Notes under the pieces: generated by a model | Databases searched by the model: none | What the model saw: only the letters and a program-made list of their open reading frames with translations | Told to the model about the DNA's origin: nothing | Made by a program: the position numbers and the translations under genes | Shown: positions 55,483 through 64,000 of the stretch, piece after piece | How the letters are laid out: every line of letters starts with the position of its first letter | How positions within the stretch are numbered: position 1 is the stretch's first letter | From: Cylicocyclus nassatus | Lineage: Eukaryota > Nematoda > Chromadorea > Rhabditida > Strongylidae | Length of the DNA stretch: 64,000 nt | Assembly (NCBI GenBank): GCA_958299035.1 | Contig: CATQJL010000112.1 | Coordinates: 59,007,823 to 59,071,822, forward strand | Reading direction: 5' to 3'

Positions 55483-56195
55483 TTAGTCCGAAAGTACTGT
55501 CCCACCATTTTCAAAAAATCGTAACTTCTTCCTAATACTATATTTCTGCATGACTAAAACCATGTTGAAAAAAATTTATGCACTTTCTAATGCTACTATG
55601 GCTGCTATCTACTAAGCTCTGATAGCAGAGATAAAATTGGGAAAGGGAAATCACTTCAAGTTTGGAATTTTTAAGCAAGCCTGTTGAAAAATCCAAAACT
55701 GTACCTAAAAATTCAAAACAGCCAGTATCCTAGATATTTTGGTCTCCTCTTTACAGATGAGCAAAGGTCACGTTGATCGAGCTGTTGCTTCAAAAGTTAT
55801 GATTTTTTGAAGAAAATCTTAAAAATCAATTTTCTAAAGAAACTGATTTTTTGGCTTTTTTCTTGAAAATCATAACTTTTCTAGGAAGGGCTCCATCTGC
55901 GAGAATTTTGTTCAAAAGGGAAGAAAAGATCAGAAAACCTACGTTACTGCTGTTTTGGATTTTATGGCACAGTTTTAGATTTTTTAACGGGTTTGCTTAA
56001 AAATTCCGCACTTGGAGTGATTTCTTTTCCCCAATTTTATCTCCGCATTCAAAGCTTATTAGATAGCAGCCAAGATGTTTCTATAAAGCGCATGAATTGT
56101 TGTTTTCTATGTGGTTTCACTCTTGCAAGAACATTGTGTTAGGAAGAAGTTACGATTTTTGAAAATGGTGGGACAGAACTTTCGGACCATCTTAA
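55483..56195. mobile_element. Mariner-like foldback 1 of 4
   Basis: Left TTAGTCCGAAAGTACTGTCC and CACCATTTTCAAAAAATCGT mirror ACGATTTTTGAAAATGGTGG and GACAGAACTTTCGGACCAT. The centre is CATAACTTTT-type AT-rich sequence. No ORF. Confidence 0.8.
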
Positions 56196-56199
56196 TATA

Positions 56200-57224
56200 T
56201 TAGGTTGTCCCGAAGTCCGTTTTTTCAACCTATCATAAAAATACGTGGAACAAAGATAGGGAAACGCTCTAAGCACTACCCGACGCATCTTTCCCTCCTC
56301 TTTCTGACTGTCATAATCTTGTGCAGATTACTCTTTTGCTCACTGAGATAAACGCCGAAATTTCGAATCCATGGTTGGTTTTTACTATGTCCATATTTGA
56401 CAATTCTTCACAATCTTCACTTTCACTTTTGGAAGACCTTTGACAGCCCTCAGATAAAGTAATCAAAGGGCAATGCAATGCAATTATTTGGCATATCTAG
56501 CTGGCTTCTCAATATTTTTAGAGATAATTTTTTCAAGTCTTCACTTTTGAGTACTCTGCGTTGATACCACTGCTTCGAACACTAACAAGTCATCGGAGTT
56601 TGAAGCTTTCAATAACCGATTACGATTATTCACCATTTTTACGAAGCAAATGAGCGTTTACCGCTTCGAAATATAAGATTCTGCATTTTGCGTGCACACG
56701 CTGGGGTGGGGTCAAATTCAAGAATTCTAAAATTTTATCGCCAAAGACCCCGCAAATTGGAGAGAAAATACACTCACTGGAAAGAGGAGGAAAAGCTGCA
56801 TCGAACAACACCTTAGTTGTGCGCCGTTTCATGATCTCTGGCTTTTGGCATAAGCAAAAGTGGAATTTGATAGCATCAGAAAACATCGGAAAAATATTTC
56901 TAAAAAATTTTCAAGGCTGGCTATAGATGCCGCAAAATTGTATTATATTGCCCTTTGTTTGCTCTATCTAACTGTTGCCAAAGCATTTCCGAAAGTCAAA
57001 AATAAAGATTGTGAAGAGTTGCCAAACTTGGACATAGTAAAAACCATAGGTTCGAAATTTCGACGTTTATCTCAGTGAACAAAAGATTAATCGGCATGGA
57101 AGCATGAAAGTCAGAAAGAGAAGGAAAAAGTGCTTCGGATAGTGCTTAGAGCGTTTCTCTATCTTCGTTCCACGCGTTTTATGATAGGTTGAAAAAACGG
57201 ACAAAACCTTCGGGACAACCCAAT
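56200..57224. mobile_element. Mariner-like foldback 2 of 4, containing an adapter
   Basis: Left TTAGGTTGTCCCGAAGTCCG mirrors right CCTTCGGGACAACCCAATA. The arms pair with divergence through AACCTATCATAAAA and GGGCAATGCAATGCAATT. Pairing of the left arm stops at 56550, where a cDNA adapter begins. Confidence 0.8.
56551..56576 (-). other. Embedded SMART cDNA adapter
   Basis: The minus strand reads AAGCAGTGGTATCAACGCAG followed by AGTACT, an exact match to the widely used SMART template-switch/PCR primer. It is synthetic, not genomic. Confidence 0.93.
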
Positions 57225-57228
57225 AATA

Positions 57229-58249
57229 TTAGGCCGTTCCGAAAGTAATGTCGCTTTTTTCAAGTGAACGCTACAACTGGTGGAAGCAAGATTTTTAAGA
57301 GATCTTGGCAGCATTCGATGCAGCATTTCATCTTCTTTCTAATCGTTGTAATTTGATTGCATAATATTCGATAAGTTCCCGAAAATTTTCCAAGATCTTC
57401 GACTCATGTTTTTTGCCATGGTCAAGTGGCTATTTTTCTAAATTTTTGTACTTATTCTGCGAAGAACTGTAAGTGACAGATAGATAGAGCAAACTCTCTA
57501 GGACATAGAGTAATGTTTTCTTTTTTTTAGCTTGCTTCTTAGAGTTTCTGGAATCAATTTTTCAATGCTATCAAATTCCATATATAGTCAACTCAAACCT
57601 CACAGAACAATAACCGGCAAGCAACTCGGGTGTCATTCGACGCAGCTTTTTCTCCTCCTTCTACCGGCTGTTTTTTGTTTCCGATTCATCAAATTTTCCG
57701 AGATAAAATCACCATAAATCAGATTTTCCAAGGCGCCCCAGGCTGTACCCGGAATTTTTGAAAGTTGCTAAGCTGAAGCGATGAATGCTCATTTGGTTTG
57801 TAAAATTAGTGCCAAACCGTGAACCACCTTTGTAAGTTTCAAATTCCGTAGATTTATTGGTGTTTGATGCATTTGTGTCTGAGTCAAGCCTGCTAAAATT
57901 TGGTGGTTCCATCAAAAAATCTATACAAAATTTATGACGAGCTCTGGAAAGTAGAAAAAAGTCGTGCTGCTTCCTGTAGAGTTTGCTCTATCCATCCACT
58001 ACTTGGACTCCTTCCGATAGTTGTTATAAAAATTTAGAAAAATTGTGAAACTTGGCTTTCTCAACAAGCATGGGTCGCAGATTTTGATAATTTTTCGAGA
58101 GGTTATCAAATTTTCTGCAGTGGTTATATAACCATTAGAAAGAGGATTAAATTCTGCATTAAATGCTACCAGAATCTCTTGACATCTTTGTTTCACGAGA
58201 TGTGGCGTACGTTTGAAAAAAGCGACATTATTTTCGGAACGACCTAATA
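57229..58249. mobile_element. Mariner-like foldback 3 of 4
   Basis: Left TTAGGCCGTTCCGAAAGTAA and TGTCGCTTTTTTCAA mirror TTGAAAAAAGCGACATTATT and TTCGGAACGACCTAATA. Confidence 0.8.
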
Positions 58250-58251
58250 TA

Positions 58252-58374
58252 TCAGGTCGTCCCGAAAGTTCCGTCGCACCATTTTCAAAAATTCATAACT
58301 TCTGATTTTTCGAACCGATTTGACAGCTTTCATCTTTATATGAAAGAGTAAGTCATGCTCTTTATAATGACATC
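58252..58374. mobile_element. Mariner-like foldback 4 of 4, left arm only
   Basis: TCAGGTCGTCCCGAAAGTTC and CGTCGCACCATTTTCAAAAA resemble foldbacks 1 and 3. It is cut by the adapter and N gap. Confidence 0.7.
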
Positions 58375-58400
58375 AGTACTCTGCGTTGATACCACTGCTT
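58375..58400 (-). other. Embedded SMART cDNA adapter at a gap edge
   Basis: Same 26 bp as at 56551-56576, in the same orientation, immediately before the Ns. Confidence 0.93.
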
Positions 58401-58900
58401 NNNNNNNNNNNNNNNNNNNNNNNNNNNNNNNNNNNNNNNNNNNNNNNNNNNNNNNNNNNNNNNNNNNNNNNNNNNNNNNNNNNNNNNNNNNNNNNNNNNN
58501 NNNNNNNNNNNNNNNNNNNNNNNNNNNNNNNNNNNNNNNNNNNNNNNNNNNNNNNNNNNNNNNNNNNNNNNNNNNNNNNNNNNNNNNNNNNNNNNNNNNN
58601 NNNNNNNNNNNNNNNNNNNNNNNNNNNNNNNNNNNNNNNNNNNNNNNNNNNNNNNNNNNNNNNNNNNNNNNNNNNNNNNNNNNNNNNNNNNNNNNNNNNN
58701 NNNNNNNNNNNNNNNNNNNNNNNNNNNNNNNNNNNNNNNNNNNNNNNNNNNNNNNNNNNNNNNNNNNNNNNNNNNNNNNNNNNNNNNNNNNNNNNNNNNN
58801 NNNNNNNNNNNNNNNNNNNNNNNNNNNNNNNNNNNNNNNNNNNNNNNNNNNNNNNNNNNNNNNNNNNNNNNNNNNNNNNNNNNNNNNNNNNNNNNNNNNN
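58401..58900. other. Assembly gap, 500 N
   Basis: Exactly 500 unknown bases, a conventional placeholder length. Confidence 0.99.
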
Positions 58901-60200
58901 AAGCGTTACAGCTGGGTGCAAATTTTGGAGTGGCGGTCAAGAATCGATAGCTCCGCCAACCGCTAGCTGCCAAGTGCTCGCGCGCGCAGAAAAGCCGCCC
59001 ATACTCAACCCATGAAGTTAAGAAAAATGATGAATTCAGGTCTTTTCATTGAAGTTCGTTTCCTACATCTATAGTAGAAGCTTACATGTATCACACGCTA
59101 AACTAAGCTCAAACCACATCTATTGCATGTTTATAGCGATATGATTGCTGATTATTTCCATCTTTAGAAAATAGCGGAACCTTCAGCATAAAACATAAAT
59201 AAAGAATAACAATGCTTCGAGCATTTACTTCTACAAAATGCAGTGCTTGCGTGAGCTTGTAAGCTGCTGGGACGGTGCTACCTGTACATCATTCAATGAT
59301 ACCCGGGCATTCAGTGTGCCACTATTGCCAGCTATAGTTATTCTTGACATATACCCCAAATTTTGTATTCTCATTTATCTTCTGTGTCCAGAATATACAT
59401 AAAAAATAGTCACAATCATGAACAGAGAATCAAACAATCTACAAAAAACGATGACATCCTTAATGCGCTGTTCTACTCCCATAGTTCTCAAAGGCGCAAA
59501 TATGTTTCGTCATCTATCATCTCGATGTTGTCTTCGGCAGCCTCGACCAAAGCTTTTCTTTTCTGCCTATTACTCGGGCTCCGCGTATTGTCATTCTCCT
59601 TGTATTTCGACGCTGGGACATCCCTTCATTAATATCCCGGCGCTGCGGGAAGCGCATTAGAATCCATAAAGAATGTTCTAAGAATATTCTAAGTAACTTT
59701 GAATAGCCTAAGCGTCGCAATATTCTAAGTAACTTTGAATAGCCTAAGCGTCGCTTCTGGTTTTTTTGTTTCCTTCGCAAGCAAAATGTGGCCGCCAAAA
59801 TCCCGAAATTCTCCTCAGTTTAGCTAAGACAATCTTACAGCAGTGAAGTGCGATTAATGAATTGATTCATACTTATTTAAGTTGAAGCAGAACTACAGAA
59901 TAGTAACTAATTTCGGCGAAAGATGTGGGAGGAAATTTAATGATCAAATATTGTCCATATACTTTTGGGGCATCCTGTATATCGATTCACAACTCTTAAT
60001 GAGAATATATAAACTTCTTTAAAGTTCGAAAAATCTTCACTACATCACAAAGGAGTACGCTTTTAGTTTTTTGAGTTTAATCACGTCACCACTAAACCGT
60101 TCCTTCATCGTAAATTGTGACATAAAAAAGTACCTCTTTTTGATACTTACACGAACTAATTAATTCTTAGATGTTTTGTCTTTCATAGGCACTCTGACTG
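58901..60200. other. Non-coding stretch with a short tandem repeat
   Basis: A 36-bp unit (ATATTCTAAGTAACTTTGAA...) is duplicated exactly in tandem at 59683-59718 and 59719-59754. Near 59954-59980, CTTTTGGGGCATCCTGTATA looks like an eroded mariner end. No gene recognised. Confidence 0.4.
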
Positions 60201-60477
60201 ACATTATTCAAATAGTATTCGAAAATCGAATGATATTCGAAAATCGAATAATTTTTGAGAAACGAATAATATTCGAAATTCGAATAACGAATCATATTCG
60301 ATATTCGAATATTATTCGATTCGAAGATCTCTATTTCCGAATAATATTCGGTTGTCGAATATTCGAAATTTTCAATTTTCGAATAATATTCGGTAGTCGA
60401 ATATTCGAAATTTTCAGTTTTCGAATATATTCGATATTCGAATACTCGAAAAAAAATTTTGAATTTCCCCAAGTATA
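60201..60477 (+). repeat. TTCGAA palindromic minisatellite element, copy C
   Basis: Bounded by CATTATTCAAAT at the left and AATTTCCCCAAGTATA at the right, with dense TTCGAATAATATTCGG units. The boundaries match copy A (inverted), and the right end matches copy B. Confidence 0.8.
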
Positions 60478-60737
60478 GTGATGACCCCCCTTCACCTGAG
60501 GCTGATTTGGGAAAGTAATTTGAGAGTGAATAATGAATCATGATCAAAAAGCTGTTGCAGATTTACCTCGAAACACAACAGAAGTATGTTTATCAAATAC
60601 AATGAGAATTATTACAGTAGTTGCTTTTTCGCATTATTTCGAAGGCGTCTACAGTAGTTACAGTAGCATAAAAAATTCAACTAAGTTCGAGAAGTAAAAA
60701 TAGCTTGGAAATAAATGATGTTGATGCTTGTTTGCTA
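60478..60737. other. Non-coding spacer
   Basis: Nothing recognised. Confidence 0.3.
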
Positions 60738-60903
60738 AAGGCCGTCCGCACAGGGCGCGGAGAGTGCGCAAGGTGTGTATTGCGCATCACTCCTCTTCAT
60801 TCGTGCACTCTCGCTGCCTGTTTTCTCTGCGCCTCCTGCAGTCACGAACTGCCTCGAATGGACGCAACAGCGTTGCTTTCCGAGCACAGCGCGGACGGCC
60901 TAT
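60738..60903. mobile_element. Small MITE with GGCCGTCCGC ends
   Basis: AAAGGCCGTCCGC at the left and GCGGACGGCCTAT at the right are inverted. The interior is GC-rich compared with its surroundings. Confidence 0.5.
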
Positions 60904-61029
60904 AGCACTTTTTTTGAAAAAAATTTTCAACATTATTATTTCCAGGTCGTAGGATTTCCTAAGGCTTGTCACATTTTTGAGATAGACAAACAGATAGACG
61001 CATTTGCTTGTAAGAGAAGCTAGAAAAAA

Positions 61030-61087
61030 ACCAACTAAATAAGTAAGTCTATATCTATACCAACTATATAAGTAAGTCTATATCTAT
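61030..61087. repeat. 29-bp tandem duplication
   Basis: Two adjacent copies of ACCAACTAAATAAGTAAGTC... differing at two positions. Confidence 0.85.
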
Positions 61088-61304
61088 GGTCGTCGATGCT
61101 CTTTAAATCAAAAATGTCTTGCTAAAGACTGCGAAAACACCTCAGTGTGATAGCAGTAATTACTATTAGTAGTGAATGATTACGTTAGTAGAATTACTTT
61201 TTGAGGAAAGAAAGGGATTAAACGCATTTTTTGTCAGTAAAAGTGAATCAGTAGCTCTATCGGTTAGATAAATCCTCATATCTTACTGCCAAGAAGAGAG
61301 AGAA

Positions 61305-61570
61305 AATAGTAGACGGTCCATGTCTTCTCTCCATAACCTCAGCTTTCGAATGGTATATAGCTTGTTGAAGCATTGAGCTTCCCAGCCTCAAAAAAAAACG
61401 TTTGCTCCGGTGACCCGTAAAAGCCAATACATTGAAGGAGCCGGATGGAGCAAGCTAATAGTAAATATCTCCACCTCAGTCCTAAGAACTGCCATGTTTT
61501 TTAACCCCACATTCTATATACCATTCGAAGGTTTAGGAAACAGAGATTCGACGTATAGACCGTCTACGTT
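61305..61570. repeat. Degenerate foldback
   Basis: GTAGACGGTCCATGTC and CTTTCGAATGGTATATAG mirror CTATATACCATTCGAAGG and ATAGACCGTCTAC. A similar left-arm motif recurs at about 61815 (AGCTTTTAAATGGTGTGTAG). Confidence 0.6.
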
Positions 61571-62144
61571 TTCTAGTCTTACTCTATTGAGAAATACGCA
61601 GCATTTCAGCTAAAATTATGTTCATTTTTGACAGCAGGTTTTTGCCCAACGATGAACTAGCTACAGCTGAAATCCACCTATATTACAAAGCAGGTCTTCA
61701 TCAATAAAAATATGGCGTCTACTTTTCCGTAGCTTTCATCGCATTGCGATAAGAGAGCAGAAAGAGAGCAACTGAAACAGTTGATAAACTACCTCGATAT
61801 TCGATTCTCCGTGATCTCAGCTTTTAAATGGTGTGTAGCTTGTTAGAATATTTTGCTTTCACGGCTCCCTTACCCCCTTCACCCTACAAAGATGGGAGTA
61901 GCGGAGACCCCCTTCACCCGGCTCCTATCGCACTTATACTCCTATCTCTCCCCTTCAAAGGTCTTCACGTTCAAAATGCCGAGAAAGTTATTTTTTGATA
62001 TGCTCAGACGTTTAAGCGCAGCCTTGGACTCACCATATTGGAACACTGATAGAAAAACTTGAAATAGCGTTCTGCCAAGCCACCGCCGTTTATACTCGCT
62101 TCGGCTAAATTTGCATGATTAATTCATTACAAATCTCTTTGCAG
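61571..62144. other. Upstream region of the phospholipase exons
   Basis: An in-frame Met stretch MPRKLFFDMLRRLSAALDSP at about 61977 might be the N-terminus of the downstream gene, but no donor joins it to the exon at 62145. CCCTTCACCC motifs resemble nearby repeats. Confidence 0.3.
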
Positions 62145-62822
62145 GTCATTATGCCTCGATTGTCGTGTGCGCATAAGCTCAGCGCCAATAAGAAGTTGCA
62201 GCGGGTGGATTCCTTGATAACATTTTTGAAGAGCGCAACAAAGCAGCAGGTTAGAACTTTCATTTCTTTGCATGCATTTCTCAGTCAAATCGTCAATGTC
62301 TTTCTAAGATGTCCGCAAAGCTGCACGACATCTGGGCGGCTCCGCAAGCGACTATCACAGAAGCTCGACTTCTCCTGACATTAGGTGGGGAGTTGTAGGT
62401 GAGGTGCGACGCTGATGTTTGTTATCTTATATGCATAGCCAGGTGCCAATCCCGAATCTCTCTACAAAGACGATTATGGAAGAAGGACTCTCAGGGACCG
62501 CGTCGATAACGGAACAGTTTGTGATAAATGCATATGCAAATACAACGCGTTCTTAGACTACGCTGATATAATACACGAGGAAATGTGTGAGCAGGTACTA
62601 GTATTACTGTTACAATGATTGCAATGTTTCAAGCTAATTATATTTGTAGACACCAATCAATATCGTACGAGGCCGCAAATGCACATCTGGTCTGTTGCCT
62701 CTATGTCTGGACGGAGGTGGAATGCGTGGGCTCGTCTCTGTAGTTTGTCTTCTTTTCGCTTCGCGACGATTACTTGGCGATGAGACGTTGGTCAACTATT
62801 TCGACTGGTTGATAGGCACAAG
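62145..62822 (+). CDS. Calcium-independent phospholipase A2 (PLA2G6-like), partial
   Basis: Four exons with GT-AG junctions and agreeing phases: 62145-62249, 62309-62384, 62443-62594, 62650-62822. The product runs from LSCAHKLSANKKLQRVDSLI through an ankyrin-repeat end (ARLLLTLGANPESLYKDDYG) into the patatin-like catalytic start PLCLDGGGMRGLVSV, the glycine-rich oxyanion motif, and LVNYFDWLIGTR. The next exon should begin with the GTSTG serine-nucleophile motif. It is not found up to 64000, so the gene continues beyond the window. The ankyrin-patatin order is that of group VI iPLA2, which hydrolyses the sn-2 acyl chain of phospholipids. The 5' end is unresolved. Other patatin proteins with ankyrin repeats are possible. 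Confidence 0.75.
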
Positions 62823-64000
62823 GTCAATTCATTTCTGGTATACAAAGTATACAACGGAAAAGGAATAGGTCTTCCTTTTCTCCCATTTAAATTACAAATC
62901 ATTTGACCCGGCAATAATCTACCCCGCTATGGTATCCATGGATGCTGAAGGTTGGTATACCTCACGTTAGGTTGCCAAATCCGCGTTAGCTCCCAGAGTG
63001 ACAACAGGCAGCTTACCGCAGAACAGTCGCACGCGCGCATTTGCTCTGCGCCTTTGCCATCCACCTCAAGCAATCTAAGTGATCAAACACACTTGTATGC
63101 TGCGCATGTCGCAGTCATTGATAAGAAATTGCGCAAGTAAGTCGTGCCTGTTTTTTTTTTGCATGACCAACGCATTTGTCTTGTGAATTTGAAGCTGAAG
63201 GAACTGATCGACATAAGCAACAAAGTGCAAAAGACTTGCAAAAACAGAGCTTTAAAGAAGATTCAATATTGCGACAATGCTGACTAGCAATTGTAGAGAT
63301 GCTCCAAAGATAACAGTACACTATCAAGGGAAAGAACAGTGGCTTCTCACCAAGGAAAATTAGCGGCCGCATTCATCAAAGAACCGCTATTCGCATTCTA
63401 TGGGTCGCGAAACCGTTGGAGAGAATCACACAAGGACCGTGCTGTGTTCGCTAACCTATTAGCTTTTTAAATTCCAGAATAATCCGAATCTAGCAAGTTG
63501 AATCTACTCAGTGGGTTCCGGAATCCACTAGATTCGTTTTTGGATCGGCCGTAGAACAGTATCAGGATTACACCATTTACGTAGTGGTTGCGGTGCAGAA
63601 GTGTGCTGCTAGCCGTCATTTTGAAGATAGCACACTATCTGCTTCGTCCTCTATCTTTCCGGCACAAATTTCAACGAAATGGCAGAAGATGTCGCAAATT
63701 CTCTCGCAGCAGCTCCTACATTTTTTCTTATTTTTGTCTGGCGGGAGAGGGAATAAAAATTTCAAGCTTCCACATAGACTTGGGCCCGTGTGCACGTACA
63801 TCCCCGCTGGGGAGGGGAGGGGAGCTGGATCCACAGGGAAGCGATCCCCTTTATTGAACCCCGCTATGCCAAAGGGGAGGGGAGCTATCCCCTGCCCTTT
63901 GGCATAGCGGGGAAGGTGTCATTGCGGTAGTCGCATCGCTCACGGCTATCTGAACATCTCGCCAAAAAAGCTATTTTCAGCCATTTTCTGTGTGCTAAAT
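62823..64000. other. Large intron or 3' region with GC-rich repeat
   Basis: No further phospholipase exon seen. The stretch 63775-63840 (GTGCACGTACATCCCCGCTG, GGGAGGGGAGGGGAGC) resembles the 53003 MITE ends. Confidence 0.4.
63859..63912. repeat. Perfect 18-bp-arm hairpin
   Basis: CCCCGCTATGCCAAAGGG and CCCTTTGGCATAGCGGGG around an 18-bp spacer that contains GGGGAGCTATCCCC. Confidence 0.85.

Noticed and set aside
58355..59015. Several ORFs of about 180-209 codons spanning 58.4-58.9 kb
   Set aside because: They read through the 500 Ns; their ends are adapter and repeat sequence.

Overview
The window looks like nuclear DNA of a nematode, most likely a strongylid or hookworm-like worm (inference). 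The evidence is many short introns with pyrimidine-rich ...TTTCAG acceptors, conserved single-copy eukaryotic genes, a BEL/Pao retrovirus-like element whose envelope is of the phlebovirus Gc type known from nematode elements, an RTE-type LINE, and a very high density of foldback (palindromic) DNA transposons. Nothing looks bacterial. There are no operons in the bacterial sense, no CRISPR and no recognisable tRNA or rRNA genes.

Layout. 1-7.2 kb holds two small palindromic repeats, then a complete 22-exon WDR36/UTP21 gene (+, 905 codons) whose introns carry repeats. 7.2-9.3 kb is the tail-to-tail intergenic space, with an 865-bp inverted-repeat element. 9.4-11.4 kb holds a complete 10-exon TBC1D20 gene (-, 417 codons). 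12.08-15.68 kb is an RTE-like LINE (-) with an 11-bp target duplication, split in its endonuclease by a CTGCAG-rich foldback. 15.9-16.35 kb is a doubtful hypothetical gene. 16.5-26.1 kb is repeat-dense: a hAT-type element with an 8-bp target duplication, a 3.7-kb nested palindrome, and two of the three TTCGAA minisatellite elements. 26.28-37.80 kb is an 11.5-kb BEL/Pao element (-) with 622-bp LTRs and target duplication GCTGT. It carries gag-protease, broken pol, an envelope gene interrupted by one stop, and an extra coiled-coil zinc-knuckle ORF downstream of env. 38.4-38.8 kb holds one exon of a PMP3-family membrane protein with a His-rich tail. 39-43.4 kb is a row of palindromic elements. 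43.9-44.8 kb is a small multi-exon Cys-containing gene (-). 46.7-47.6 kb holds Penelope-like remnants. 48-58.4 kb is almost entirely foldback elements, including nested ones and four head-to-tail mariner-like foldbacks running into a 500-bp N gap. 59-62 kb is sparse. 62.1-62.8 kb holds four exons of a patatin-like iPLA2 gene (+) that continues beyond the window.

How the genes relate. WDR36/UTP21 (nucleolar U3 snoRNP assembly), TBC1D20 (Rab GTPase activation at ER/Golgi), the PMP3 protein and the phospholipase are unrelated housekeeping functions scattered between mobile elements. The envelope, integrase and Gag of the BEL element form one retrovirus-like module. Two exact 26-bp copies of a cDNA-amplification adapter, one at the N gap, show that part of the 55-59 kb assembly is artefactual.
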